DNA of 64,000 nucleotides from VXNE01 sp963664635 (GCA_963664635.1 OY761542.1:3906001-3970000); one strand, 5' to 3'; positions 51,122-60,070 are shown, counted from the stretch's first letter. Translations and numbers: made by a program. The notes: generated from the sequence alone by a model not told the origin.

Positions 51122-52614
51122 CAGCGCGGATCGATGGCGTGCTTCTTCATGGGCGCGCGCTCACGCGGGACGCGACGGAGCATCGCGCCGATGGTGGCGC
51201 GCGTCTCCGACGGCTCGACGATGTCGTCGAACTGGTAGCCCCGCCCCGCGCGGAGCCCGGACGCCGCATCGCGCATCTGTTCGGCATAGCCGTTGCGGAT
51301 GGCCATCGCCTCCTCCCGGGTCGCGGCCGCGAGGATCTCCTTGCGCTTGACCAGGTAGGCTGCCCCCTCAAGGGACATGCCGCCGGATTCGACGGACGGC
51401 CACGCCAGGCGCATTTCGGGCACGCGCCGCGCGGCGCCCCACCCGGACATGGCGAACGGACCGAGTCCGTAGGCCTTGCGGATCTGCACCGAGTAAAGCG
51501 GTACCGTGCGGTGGTGCAGCGCCGCGAGCGGTCGCGCGTGATGACGCGCGATGCCCTCCCGTTCCGCCTGCGGGCCCACCATGTAACCCGGATTGTCGAC
51601 GAAGCTGACAATCGGGTAGTCGTACGCGTCGCACAGCTCGACGAAACGCGCCGCCTTGTCAGCCGCCGCCGCGTCGATGGCGCCGGCGAGCGGGGACTTC
51701 GGCTGGTTGGCGTAGACGCCGATGGTCCGTCCTTCGAGCCGTGCAAGCGCGGTGAGCATCGACCGGCCCCAGGCGGCACCCAGCTCCAGTAAGCTGCCGG
51801 CGTCGGCAAACGCCGCGAGGATCCTGCGCATGTCGTAGGGGCGGCGGCGGTTCTCCGGGACGATGTCGGCGATCCGGTCCGCATCCGCGGCCGCCGCGCC
51901 CGCGACCTCTCCCACGAGGTACAGGCGCAGGTAGCGGCGCGTGATCGCGACGGCCTCCGCCTCGTCCTCGACCAACACGTCGACGTCGCCCGTCCTCGCG
52001 TAGTCGCTGGCGCTGCGGAAGTGTCCCGCCTGCGTTCCCAACTCCGCCGCCCCGGTCGCAATCACCAGGTCCGACAGCATGGCGATGCCGGCATGACCGT
52101 CGACCGCCTTTCCGCTTGCGATGGCGACGGTCGGCGCCCAGCCGTTGAGTTCCGCGAGGCCGTCGTAGAGCTCGAAACGACCGCGCGGCGTCACGGCGAT
52201 CGGCGGCGGGGCGAGGGCATCGTCCAGGCGCGCGCCGCCGCCGTCCACGAAGCAGACGAACGGCCAGCGTTGCTCCACGGCCAGGTAGAGCAGCTTGGCC
52301 ATCTTGCGCTGGTTGCGGTCGCTCTGCGTGCCGCCGAGGACGCTCTCGTCGTAGCTGGCGCCCGCAACGGGCTGACCGTGGACCAGGCCGATACCGGCCA
52401 CCAGGCCGTCGGCGAAGGCTTCGTCGTCCGGCCGGGTGGTGGCCCCGGCAAGGCCGCCGTACTCGATGAAGCTCGCCTCGTCGAACAGCGCCGCAAGACG
52501 TTCCCGGGCGCTCAGCCGCCCCTGCCGGTGAATCCCCGCGACCGTTCCCGCCCGCGCATCGTCCCGTCCGCGCAGCCTGGCCTGGGCGATCTGACGTAGG
52601 AGTTGTTCTTCCAG
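51121..52614 (-). CDS. Acyl-CoA carboxylase, carboxyltransferase subunit (copy 2, likely CTG start)
   Basis: Standard start codons allow only 426 residues from GTG 52401, but the frame upstream is unmistakably the family N-terminus: LLRQIAQARLRGRDDARAG, then GRLSARERLAALFDEASFIE and YGGLAGATTRPDDEAFADGL. Nothing but a CTG at 52614-52612 (MEEQLLRQ...) with GAGAGGG five bases before it is a plausible start in this stretch, giving 497 residues. Later motifs match copy 1 (FVDGGGARLDDALAP, IVSFVDNPGYMVGPQAEREG). The two adjacent CT subunits are paralogues, perhaps acting as a heteromer. Confidence 0.82.
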   Translation of the reverse strand: MEEQLLRQIAQARLRGRDDARAGTVAGIHRQGRLSARERLAALFDEASFIEYGGLAGATTRPDDEAFADGLVAGIGLVHGQPVAGASYDESVLGGTQSDRNQRKMAKLLYLAVEQRWPFVCFVDGGGARLDDALAPPPIAVTPRGRFELYDGLAELNGWAPTVAIASGKAVDGHAGIAMLSDLVIATGAAELGTQAGHFRSASDYARTGDVDVLVEDEAEAVAITRRYLRLYLVGEVAGAAAADADRIADIVPENRRRPYDMRRILAAFADAGSLLELGAAWGRSMLTALARLEGRTIGVYANQPKSPLAGAIDAAAADKAARFVELCDAYDYPIVSFVDNPGYMVGPQAEREGIARHHARPLAALHHRTVPLYSVQIRKAYGLGPFAMSGWGAARRVPEMRLAWPSVESGGMSLEGAAYLVKRKEILAAATREEAMAIRNGYAEQMRDAASGLRAGRGYQFDDIVEPSETRATIGAMLRRVPRERAPMKKHAIDPR

Positions 52615-52750
52615 GGGACCCTCTCGGCGACCTGCGAGCGCGTCCGGCCGAGAGTATCACCGCACGGCCTCGCCAGACCGCACTCCGCTCACTACACTCC
52701 CCCGGAAGCTGCGCGACCTGGCGGTCGCGGCCCATCCTGGCGGATGGGTG

Positions 52751-52774
52751 GAAGTTTCGCTGGCGCGAAACTTC
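52751..52774. other. Perfect 10-bp hairpin
   Basis: GAAGTTTCGC pairs with GCGAAACTTC around the loop TGGC. It lies between the carboxyltransferase start and the MITE. No T-run follows on either side, so a classic intrinsic terminator is not supported; it may be part of a repeat or a binding site. Confidence 0.6.
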
Positions 52775-52787
52775 TACGGCGCATGCA

Positions 52788-53154
52788 CCTAATGTCGCGT
52801 CACGCGTGTTCTGACGCTTCAGAGTTCGCCATGCGCGTCAATGCAAGGCGTGGTCCGCAGGGAATATTGGGTATATTGGCAAGGATCACAACGCGGTCTG
52901 CATGCGAGGGACAAGCCCTCGCGCTCCCGGCTGAGGGCTCCGGCGCGCATGGCGATCTCCCGAAGGGCGCGCCCCGGGGTGCGCGAGGGGCGCGCCCCTC
53001 GCATGAAGATGCCGGCCTGTGGCGGTGTTGCGCCCCTTGGCAATGCGTCCAGCATTCCCTGCGGGGAACGCGCCACCGCCACGCTTGCGTGGCGCGGCCA
53101 CAAGGCCCCGTGGGACGCGCTGAAGCGTCAGAACACGCGTGACGCGACACTAGG
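52788..53154. mobile_element. 367-bp MITE with 35-bp terminal inverted repeats
   Basis: The ends 52788-52822 and 53120-53154 are inverted copies of each other at 34 of 35 positions (core GTCGCGTCACGCGTGTTCTG). No transposase is encoded. The interior is GC-rich and also contains an AT-rich block around TATTGGGTATATTGGC. Its right end contributes AGGAGG, the ribosome-binding site of the enoyl-CoA hydratase gene. Confidence 0.8.
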
Positions 53155-53166
53155 AGGGCTCCGCTC

Positions 53167-53925
53167 ATGGATTTCGAAACCATCGTCTACGACAGGAAAG
53201 GCCCGGTTGCCTACGTGACCCTGAACCGGCCGGAGAAGCTGAACGCGATGAACGCCACCCTGCACCGGGAACTTGCCGAGGCGTGGGCCGACTTCCGGGA
53301 CGACGAAACCCTCCTGGTGGCGATCCTCTCGGGCAACGGCCGCTGCTTCAGCGCCGGGGCCGACCTGACGGAAGGGGCGCCCGGCCCCTACCGATACACC
53401 GGCGAATTCCCCGACATCACGCAGACCCAGAAGCTCTACAAGCCGGTCATCGCGGCATTGCACAGCCACGTCGTGGGCTACGGGCTCTGGATCGCGCTCG
53501 ACGCGGACATACGCATCGCCACGGGGGATGCCTCCTTCTGGCTGCCGGAGCCCCAGTGGGGCATCGCCACGATCCCGGCCGCCTGGTTCCCCAAGATCAT
53601 GCCCTGGGCGATCGCCTCCGAACTCCTCCTCATGGCCGGGCGCGTGGACGCCCGGCGCGCCTACGAAGTGGGGATGATCAACAGGATCGTGCCGGCCGAC
53701 CGGCTGATGGAGGAAGCGGAGCAGATCGCGCAACGGTTCTGCGAGCTGAGTCCCGCGGCCGTGCAGGGCATGAAGGAGTCCATGGTCAACGCGTCGTCCC
53801 TGGACTACCAGGCGCTCGACCAGATCACCGAGCACGTGCAGACCCGGGTGATGAACTCAGAGGATCGCAGGGAAGGCGCGCGGGCGTTCCGGGAGAAGCG
53901 ACAGGGAGAGTGGCCCGGACGCTGA
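53167..53925 (+). CDS. Enoyl-CoA hydratase/isomerase family protein
   Basis: This 252-residue crotonase-fold protein has VAYVTLNRPEKLNAMNATLH, FSAGADLTEG with the first oxyanion-hole backbone, AALHSHVVGYGLWIALDADI and WLPEPQWGIATIPAAWFPKI, where the usual catalytic Glu positions are only partly kept (PEPQWGI). So it could be a hydratase, isomerase or non-classical member. AGGAGG at the MITE edge precedes ATG 53167. There are no operon neighbours. Confidence 0.87.
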   Translation: MDFETIVYDRKGPVAYVTLNRPEKLNAMNATLHRELAEAWADFRDDETLLVAILSGNGRCFSAGADLTEGAPGPYRYTGEFPDITQTQKLYKPVIAALHSHVVGYGLWIALDADIRIATGDASFWLPEPQWGIATIPAAWFPKIMPWAIASELLLMAGRVDARRAYEVGMINRIVPADRLMEEAEQIAQRFCELSPAAVQGMKESMVNASSLDYQALDQITEHVQTRVMNSEDRREGARAFREKRQGEWPGR

Positions 53926-53932
53926 CCCGACT

Positions 53933-54022
53933 CTAGGAAACCTCTGATCAAGCCCATCCATGGGCTTGATCAGGTCGCATCCCTGTGCCGCGCCAGGGAA
54001 GCTCTCAATCAGAGCTTTCCTA
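53933..54022. repeat. Hairpin repeat, internally deleted copy
   Basis: It starts CTAGGAAACCTCTGATCAAG and ends CAATCAGAGCTTTCCTA, ends that are imperfect inverted repeats of each other. Compared with the copy at 40132 it lacks about 68 bp between GGTCGCA and TCCCTGTGCCGCG. The adjoining IS1634-like element starts immediately to its right. Confidence 0.75.
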
Positions 54023-54024
54023 AC

Positions 54025-55988
54025 CTGAACTTCCAGACAAACCCAAGCGTAATTTGGCCTTAAGTCTCTGACTCAACGGGATTTCTTGCGCCGGTCGAGC
54101 AGGAGTATGTAGCCATGTAAAGTGTTGACATTGTGCGGTACATGCGCTTTCATGTCAGCGCATCCTTTCGAGTTCAGTAGCCATGTACATCGAAAGCGTC
54201 CCCAACCGCAACTCGCCCCCCGCCGTGCTCCTGCGCGAGTCCTTCCGCGACGCCGGCAAGGTCAAGAAACGCACCCTCGCCAACCTCTCCAAATGGCCCC
54301 CGACGCTCATCGAGGGCCTGCGCGTACTGCTCAAGGGCGGCGCCGCGGTGTCGCGCCTCGACGACGCCTTCGACATCGTCCGCTCCAAGCCCCACGGCCA
54401 TGTCGCGGCCGTGCTCGGCACGCTGCGCAAGCTGCGGCTGGACCGGACGATCGCCGGCGCCGACTCGCCCGAGCGCCGCCGCGTGCTGGCGATGGTCGTC
54501 GCCCGGGTCTTCGAGCCGGGTTCCAAGCTGGCGACCGCGCGAAGCTTGGCGGCGGACACCGCGCGCGACTCGCTCGCCGACATGCTGGGACTGGAAGACT
54601 GCGGCGAGGACGATCTCCACGCCGCCATGGACTGGCTGCTCGAGCGCCAGGACGCCATCGAGCGCCGCTTGGCCAAGCGGCATCTCCAGGACGGCGCCCT
54701 GGTGCTCTACGACCTGACGTCGGTGTGGCTGGAAGGGCGCCACTGCCCGCTGGCCAAGCGCGGACACTCGCGCGACGGCAAGACGGGCAAGCCGCGGATC
54801 GAGTTCGGGCTGCTGTGCGACGCCGCGGGTTGTCCGGTGGCGGCGGAGGTGTTCGACGGCAACACCGCGGACCCGGCCACCGTGGGCGCGCAGATCGACA
54901 AGCTCAGGCGCCGCTTCGGGTTCTCCAGGGTGGTGCTGGTGGGCGACCGCGGGATGCTGACCGAGGCGCGCATCCGCGAGGAGGTGAGGCCGGCGGGCCT
55001 GGACTGGGTCAGCGCGCTGCGGGGTCCGGCGGTACGGTCCCTGGTGGAGTCCGGCGCGGTGCAGATGTCGCTGTTCGACGCGACCGATCTGGTGGAGGTG
55101 CGCAGCGACGCCTATCCGGGCGAGCGCCTCATGGTGTGCCGCAATCCGCTGCTGGCGGAGGAGCGGGCGCGCAAGCGGGAAGAGCTGCTGCGCGCCACCG
55201 AGGCGTTGCTCGATCCCATCGCGGCGGCCACGCGGCGGGACCGGCAGCGCCTGAAGGGCGCGGACAAGATCGGCCTGCGCGCGGGCAAGGTCGTCGGCAA
55301 GCACAAGATGGCCAAGCACTTCGAGTTGGATATCGAGGACGACGCGTTCGGCTATCGGCGCAAGCCCGAGTCCATCGCCGCGGAGGCGGCGCTGGACGGC
55401 TTGTACGTCGTGCGCACCAACCTGCCCGCCGGCGAACTCGACGCCGAGGGCGCCGTGCGCGCCTACAAGCGCCTGAGCGCGGTCGAGCGCGCCTTCCGCA
55501 GCCTGAAGACCGTGGACCTGAAGGTGCGGCCCGTGTTCCACCGAACCGCCGAGCGGGTGCGCGCGCATGTGTTCCTGTGCATGCTGGCCTATTACGTGGA
55601 ATGGCACTGCGCCAACGGCTCCGGCCGCTGCTGTTCGACGACGACGACCCGGCCGCCGCCGAGGCGGCGCGCGCGTCCGTCGTGGCGCCGGCGCGGGTCT
55701 CCGACGCCGCCAGGGAAAAAGCCCGCGGCAAACGCACCGCCGACGGCTTGCCGGTGCACAGCTTCCGCACCCTGCTCGGCGATCTGGCGACGGTCGCCAG
55801 GAACCGCGTCGTGCCCCGGTTGTCCGGCACCGAGCCGTTCGACATCCTTACCCGGCCCACCGCGCTACAGCGCGAAGCCTTCAAACTCCTCGGCGTGCGC
55901 CCATAGGACGTACCCAGTAACGATCGCCCGATTTCTTTATCTACCCAGAAAAACAACAGGTTAGATCGTCTAACGCCTCGAAGTTCAG
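54025..55988 (+). mobile_element. IS1634-like insertion sequence with frameshifted transposase
   Basis: The ends are CTGAACTTCCAGAC (54025-54038) and the inverted GCCTCGAAGTTCAG (55975-55988), matching at 12 of 14 positions; the match may extend a few bases outwards (CCTAA). Inside is one IS1634/IS4-type transposase interrupted by a one-base shift. No clear target duplication is visible, since the left flank is the hairpin repeat. Exact ends are provisional. Confidence 0.6.
54183..55906 (+). pseudogene. IS1634-family transposase, frameshifted near its C-terminus
   Basis: The first frame runs from ATG 54183 through YDLTSVWLEGRHCPLAKRGH (first Asp), VVLVGDRGMLTEARIREEV (second Asp) and RLSAVERAFRSLKTVDLKV (Glu, YREK-like) to YYVEWH at about 55607. 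There a one-base loss (expected CACCTG, present CACTG) shifts the frame. The second frame then continues LRQRLRPLLFDDDDPAAAEA and PVHSFRTLLGDLATVARN to the TAG at 55906. All catalytic residues lie before the break. It could be a null allele, a sequencing error or a -1 slip. Confidence 0.8.
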
Positions 55989-56184
55989 CTTAGGGCGCAG
56001 GTTTCTTGCGACCGGGATCGCCGGTGGCAGCAGGTGCACGGCCGATGGCGTGCGCGCCGGAAGCCGAAGCGCTCGACCGGGCGGCGGTAGGGCGGGGCCC
56101 CAGCTTCCCGCGCAAGAAATGGATCAGGCCGTGTAACCGTTTCCCGTAGAGGGCACCGCGCGCCGCCGTGCATCCTCCGGCGGC

Positions 56185-56610
56185 ATGCAAGCACGTCCCG
56201 CAAGCCAGCCTCCGGCACGTCTGCCCAGGGCGCCACTATCCGGGCCCGGCGGCGTGGCGCGGGCGCTACTCGCATTGGCCGGGCTCTGGTGCCTGCACGG
56301 GTGCCTCGCCCCAGCGATGACGATCGGCACGGGGGTGCTGACGGCGAACCCGAATCCCGCCCCGGACGGCGCCTACCGCCTTGCCTGGACGCCCGTTCGC
56401 GGCGCTACCCGCTATCGGCTGCGCGAGAACGGCCGCCCGAGCCACGAGGGCCCCGCGACCTGGCGGGAGTACGCCGGCATGGCGCCTGGCTCGTACACCT
56501 ACGTCGTGACGGCCTGCGTGCTGGCGTTCGACATCGAAGCTTGTTCGCTGCGCCCCGTCGCCGCCCCGCTGACCGTGGTCGTGCCGGAGGGCGACCGGCA
56601 TGCGCCGTAG
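56185..56610 (+). CDS. Small FnIII-like lipoprotein or exported protein
   Basis: This 141-residue protein has a proline-rich N-terminus, a hydrophobic signal segment with a possible lipobox (LAGLWCLHGC) and a single beta-sandwich-like domain (YRLAWTPVRGATRYRLRENG, WREYAGMAPGSYTYVVTACV). The sandwich wording resembles fibronectin III domains. A role in surface binding is inference. The start is uncertain; a later start nearer the signal segment is possible. Confidence 0.5.
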   Translation: MQARPASQPPARLPRAPLSGPGGVARALLALAGLWCLHGCLAPAMTIGTGVLTANPNPAPDGAYRLAWTPVRGATRYRLRENGRPSHEGPATWREYAGMAPGSYTYVVTACVLAFDIEACSLRPVAAPLTVVVPEGDRHAP

Positions 56611-56870
56611 CACTGCGTACGCTGGCCGCCGGAGCGCGAGCGGGCGCGCGGCCAGGCAGTGTGCGCAGGCAGAGCCGCCCACGACCGTGAGTGCGCGCCC
56701 GCGTCCGCCCCTTCGGCAGCGGCTCCGTCGGACAACTGCCCTTGGGCACGCACGCTTGCTCGACACATGCACGTGAGCGAACCTTCGCCGCCGCATGTCA
56801 TGGCGGATAGTGCGCGGCTCTGAGGAACTCTAGGGAAGGAGCGCTCGCCCGGGCCGCGCTCGGCTACCTG

Positions 56871-57233
56871 GTGCAGTGCGTAGAAGACGGGGATGTCGGA
56901 GCCTTGACCGCCGCCGGCGTCAGCCTCGCGAAGGCGCAGGCTCTGCGCGCGTTGCCCCCGGAGGCGCTCGACAGGGCCGCCGCCCTTTGCGCCCGAGCCA
57001 TCTCGGTCCGGATCTCGACAGGAGCGCTCGCACCAGTGCTGCGGGCCCTCGAAGCGTCGCGCTACCGGGAGACCCTGGAGCGCGCGCTCGTTCGGGCGGA
57101 GGCTTCACGAGAGATGATGCGGACGCTGTACGGGACAACCTCCCGGGAGTTCACCGCACTGCGCCGGGCTGTTGGCCTGAACTCGGGCAGGGGACGCACC
57201 GCGAGCGGAAGCGGAAGCGCAACCAGCAGGTAG
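56871..57233 (+). CDS. DUF2857-like protein, N-terminus incomplete
   Basis: The frame encodes YLVQCVEDGDVGALTAAGVS, ALPPEALDRAAALCARAISV and ALVRAEASREMMRTLYGTTS followed by EFTALRRAVGL, the profile of DUF2857/STY4526 proteins, which sit in integrative conjugative elements. Coding-like sequence (REGALARAALGYL) precedes the GTG at 56871 in frame, back to a stop at 56808, with no usable start. So the N-terminus is probably lost or begins with a non-standard codon. No conjugation genes are adjacent; it is a likely relic of a mobile element. Confidence 0.6.
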   Translation: MQCVEDGDVGALTAAGVSLAKAQALRALPPEALDRAAALCARAISVRISTGALAPVLRALEASRYRETLERALVRAEASREMMRTLYGTTSREFTALRRAVGLNSGRGRTASGSGSATSR

Positions 57234-57280
57234 CGGGTGCCTGCGGAGCGAGGTCCGCGGAGGCAACCCGCAGCCCCGCT

Positions 57281-57709
57281 TCACGAGCCGGTCGCGCGCG
57301 GCGCCACGAGCCGAGGCCGCACCCACGCCGCAAGCCGCCCCGAGCGGCCCCACGCGAGAGCGCCCGCCCCGCCCGCGAGGAGGCCGAGCGCCGCGCCCGC
57401 CGCCCCGGCGCCGCCGAGCGCCTCGCCACCCGCCGCCGCGGCCGTCATCGCCGCCAGCGGCAGGCCGAAGACCACCAGTGCCGCCCGGGCCATGCCGCGC
57501 CGCGGCACGCCCACGGACACGCGACCGCCCACCGGGGGCGTCGCCGTCTCGGCGTCCACGTCCAGCGCGAGCTCGCCGAGCAGCGACAGTCCGGCGGAAC
57601 AGCGGCCGGCGCAGCCCGCGCAGCGTTCGCGCTCCATCTCCACCCGGCACCGACCCCGCTCGCTGGCGATCACCGTCCCGCAGCGGACCACGAGGCCCGG
57701 CGCGCTCAT
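57281..57709 (-). CDS. rseC: RseC/SoxR-reducing-type membrane protein
   Basis: This 142-residue protein has an N-terminal cysteine cluster MERERCAGCAGRCSAGL (CxxCxxxC, possibly metal or Fe-S binding) and two hydrophobic segments (ALVVFGLPLAAMTAAAAGG and AALGLLAGGAGALAW). RseC/SoxR_reduc proteins, which modulate sigma E or reduce SoxR, have this plan. It lies divergent from nadB, as in other gammaproteobacteria where rseC sits near nadB. ATG 57709 is the probable start. The rpoE/rseA/rseB genes are not here. Confidence 0.78.
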   Translation of the reverse strand: MSAPGLVVRCGTVIASERGRCRVEMERERCAGCAGRCSAGLSLLGELALDVDAETATPPVGGRVSVGVPRRGMARAALVVFGLPLAAMTAAAAGGEALGGAGAAGAALGLLAGGAGALAWGRSGRLAAWVRPRLVAPRATGS

Positions 57710-57777
57710 GAGGGGAGGATCCTGCACGGTGCTGCGGCGGCGGTCCGGCGAAACGTCCCGCTATACTATTCGCTGTC

Positions 57778-59430
57778 ATGGAACGGCAACACACCGCCGA
57801 CGTGCTGATCGTGGGGGCCGGGGCCGCCGGCCTCGCGGCGGCGCTGCGCATCGCCGAGCAGGCGCGCGTGCTGGTGCTGTCCAAGGATGGCATCGAGGGC
57901 GGATCGACCAACCGTGCCCAGGGCGGCATCGCCGCCGTCATGCACCCGCGGGATTCCGTGGCCCGCCATGTGCGCGACACGATCCAGGCGGGCGCGGGCC
58001 TGTGCGAGCAGGAGATCGTCGAGTTCGTCGTCCAACGCGGTCCGGACGCCATCCGCCGCCTCGTGGAATACGGGCTGGCGCTCGACCGCCGGGGTCCCGA
58101 AGCGGCCTACCACCTGACCCGCGAAGGCGGGCACACGCAGCGCCGCGTGCTGCACGTCGCGGACCGGACGGGGCAGGCGATCGAGACCACGCTGGTGGAG
58201 CGCGCCGCGGCCCATCCGAACATTGCCCTGCTCACCGACCGGGTCGCCATCGACGTGATCACGGCGGAGAAGCTCGGACTCGCGCCCAACCGGGTCCTGG
58301 GCGCCTATGTCTACAACCGCTCGACCGAGGCCGTCGAACTCGTCCACGCCCCGCACGTGGTCCTGGCCACCGGCGGCGCGAGCAAGGTCTACCTCTACAC
58401 CAGCAACCCGGACGGGGCGACCGGGGACGGGATCGCCATGGCGTGGCGCGCCGGCTGCCGCGTCGGCAACATGGAGTTCAACCAGTTCCACCCGACCTGT
58501 CTTTATCACCCGCAGGCGCGCTCGTTCCTCATTTCCGAAGCGGTGCGCGGCGAGGGCGGTCGCCTGCTGCTGCCGGACGGCGAACCCTTCATGGAGCGCT
58601 TCGATCCCCGCGGCGAACTCGCCTCGCGCGACATCGTCGCCCGCGCGATCGACCACGAGATCAAGCGGCTCGGCGTCGCGTGCGTGTTCCTCGACATCAG
58701 CCACCGTTCCCTGGATTTCATCGAGTCGCACTTCCCGACCATCCGCGCCCGCTGCCTGTCCGTCGGCATCGACATCACGCGGGAGCCGATCCCCGTGGTG
58801 CCGGCCGCCCATTACACCTGTGGGGGCGTGGTGGTCGATCGGTTCGGCGCCACCGACGTCGAGGGGCTCTATGCCATCGGCGAGACGGCGTGCACGGGAC
58901 TGCACGGCGCCAACCGCCTGGCGAGCAACTCGCTGCTCGAGTGCATGGTGTTCGCGGAGTCCGCCGCGGAGCGCATCCTCGAGTCGACCGCCACCGGCCT
59001 GCCCGCCGGCCCGGACCTGCCCGCGTGGGACGAGAGTCGGGTAACCGACTCCGACGAGGACGTCGTACTGGCGCACAACTGGCTGGAGCTGCGACGCTTC
59101 ATGTGGGACTACGTCGGCATCGTGCGCACCAACAAGCGTCTCGAGCGGGCGTGGCACCGCGTCGAGCTGCTCAAGCAGGAGGTCCACGACTACTACGCGA
59201 ACCACCGTGTCTCGCCGGACCTGATCGAGCTGCGCAACCTCATCCACGTCGCCGAACTGATGGTGCGTTGCGCGGTCTCGCGGCGCGAGAGCCGGGGCCT
59301 GCACTACACGCTGGACTACCCGACGGCGCACGCACGCGCCGTGCCCAGCGTTCTCTACCCGACGGTCGATCCCCTGGACGTGCTTCAGCCGCCGGCGAGG
59401 GCGGCACGCCGCAACCGCGCGAAGTCCTGA
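57778..59430 (+). CDS. nadB: L-aspartate oxidase
   Basis: This 550-residue FAD enzyme converts L-aspartate to iminoaspartate, the first step of de novo NAD synthesis with NadA. It starts with the FAD-binding DVLIVGAGAAGLAAALRIAE. Further diagnostic stretches are NRAQGGIAAVMHPRDSVARH, GEGGRLLLPDGEPFMERFDP, ASRDIVARAIDHEIKRLG and HYTCGGVVVDRFGATDVEGL, with the substrate-binding His-Tyr-Thr. The helical C-terminal domain ends near FMWDYVGIVRTNKRLERAWH. A TATACT -10-like hexamer ends 14 bp before the ATG, so the leader would be very short. Confidence 0.97.
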   Translation: MERQHTADVLIVGAGAAGLAAALRIAEQARVLVLSKDGIEGGSTNRAQGGIAAVMHPRDSVARHVRDTIQAGAGLCEQEIVEFVVQRGPDAIRRLVEYGLALDRRGPEAAYHLTREGGHTQRRVLHVADRTGQAIETTLVERAAAHPNIALLTDRVAIDVITAEKLGLAPNRVLGAYVYNRSTEAVELVHAPHVVLATGGASKVYLYTSNPDGATGDGIAMAWRAGCRVGNMEFNQFHPTCLYHPQARSFLISEAVRGEGGRLLLPDGEPFMERFDPRGELASRDIVARAIDHEIKRLGVACVFLDISHRSLDFIESHFPTIRARCLSVGIDITREPIPVVPAAHYTCGGVVVDRFGATDVEGLYAIGETACTGLHGANRLASNSLLECMVFAESAAERILESTATGLPAGPDLPAWDESRVTDSDEDVVLAHNWLELRRFMWDYVGIVRTNKRLERAWHRVELLKQEVHDYYANHRVSPDLIELRNLIHVAELMVRCAVSRRESRGLHYTLDYPTAHARAVPSVLYPTVDPLDVLQPPARAARRNRAKS

Positions 59431-59807
59431 GCCGGGAGCCGCCCGCGGCGTACCGGCAACACGCGCCGGGAGGTCGGGATGACGAGCCAGGCTTCCGTCA
59501 TCCAGCACGGGCCCGTCCGCTGCAGGACGAGGTCACCGCGCCGCACCTCCAGCGCGTCTTCGAAGGCGAGGAGCAGGTAGGGTTCGTCCGGGCGCGCACG
59601 CAGCCATTTCCATGCCAGACTCGCCGTGGCGGCCGCCGCCCACCAGGGCGACCACACCCACGCGAGCAGACCGCCGACGAGCAGGTGCAGCGTGCCGACG
59701 GCCAGGAACCAGTCGACGCCGAGGGTCCAGGGGATTTCGTGGCGCGGCGGCGCGGCGACGTACTCGCCGCCGGACCGCCCGACGCGCGCAGGCGCGGGAC
59801 CGCTCAT
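59385..59807 (-). CDS. ygfX: YgfX (CptA)-like membrane protein
   Basis: This 140-residue protein has an N-terminal two-helix membrane region (DWFLAVGTLHLLVGGLLAWV, WSPWWAAAATASLAWKWL) followed by a small beta domain (LALEVRR-type strands, WMTEAWLVIPTSRRVLPV). This is the plan of YgfX, which pairs with SdhE and was described as an inner-membrane toxin-like protein inhibiting cytoskeletal proteins. It overlaps sdhE by 4 bp and its 3' end overlaps nadB convergently (46 bp). The start ATG 59807 matches this arrangement. Confidence 0.75.
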   Translation of the reverse strand: MSGPAPARVGRSGGEYVAAPPRHEIPWTLGVDWFLAVGTLHLLVGGLLAWVWSPWWAAAATASLAWKWLRARPDEPYLLLAFEDALEVRRGDLVLQRTGPCWMTEAWLVIPTSRRVLPVRRGRLPAQDFARLRRAALAGG

Positions 59808-60070
59808 CGGCCGGGCTCTCCGGCCGGACCGCTCGCTGCCCGCACGCGGGCAACGATCTCCTCGAAGCGCGGCGGGGGTGCGGACCGGTCCTGCAGCCAG
59901 TCCAGGATTTCCCAGTCGTGACACTCAAGCAACGCGCGGTACGCGCGCCGGTCCGTCTCCGCGAGGCTCGGGTACTCGTGCTCCGCGAAGGGCACGAGGT
60001 AGAGGTCGAGTTCCAGCATGCCCCGGCGGCTGCGCCACGACACCCGCCCCCGCTCCTCCCCACCGGTCAT
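59804..60070 (-). CDS. sdhE: SdhE, FAD assembly factor 2
   Basis: This 88-residue protein has the SdhE signature RVSWRSRRGMLELDLYLVPF (RGxxE box) and EHEYPSLAETDRRAYRALLE followed by DWEILDWLQDRSAPP. SdhE (YgfY) promotes covalent FAD attachment to succinate dehydrogenase. ATG 60070 gives normal family length. It overlaps ygfX by 4 bp and is divergent from ygfZ (38 bp between the starts). Confidence 0.92.
   Translation of the reverse strand: MTGGEERGRVSWRSRRGMLELDLYLVPFAEHEYPSLAETDRRAYRALLECHDWEILDWLQDRSAPPPRFEEIVARVRAASGPAGEPGR

Noticed and set aside
52751..52774. Intrinsic terminator
   Set aside because: A perfect hairpin but no T-run after it on either strand.
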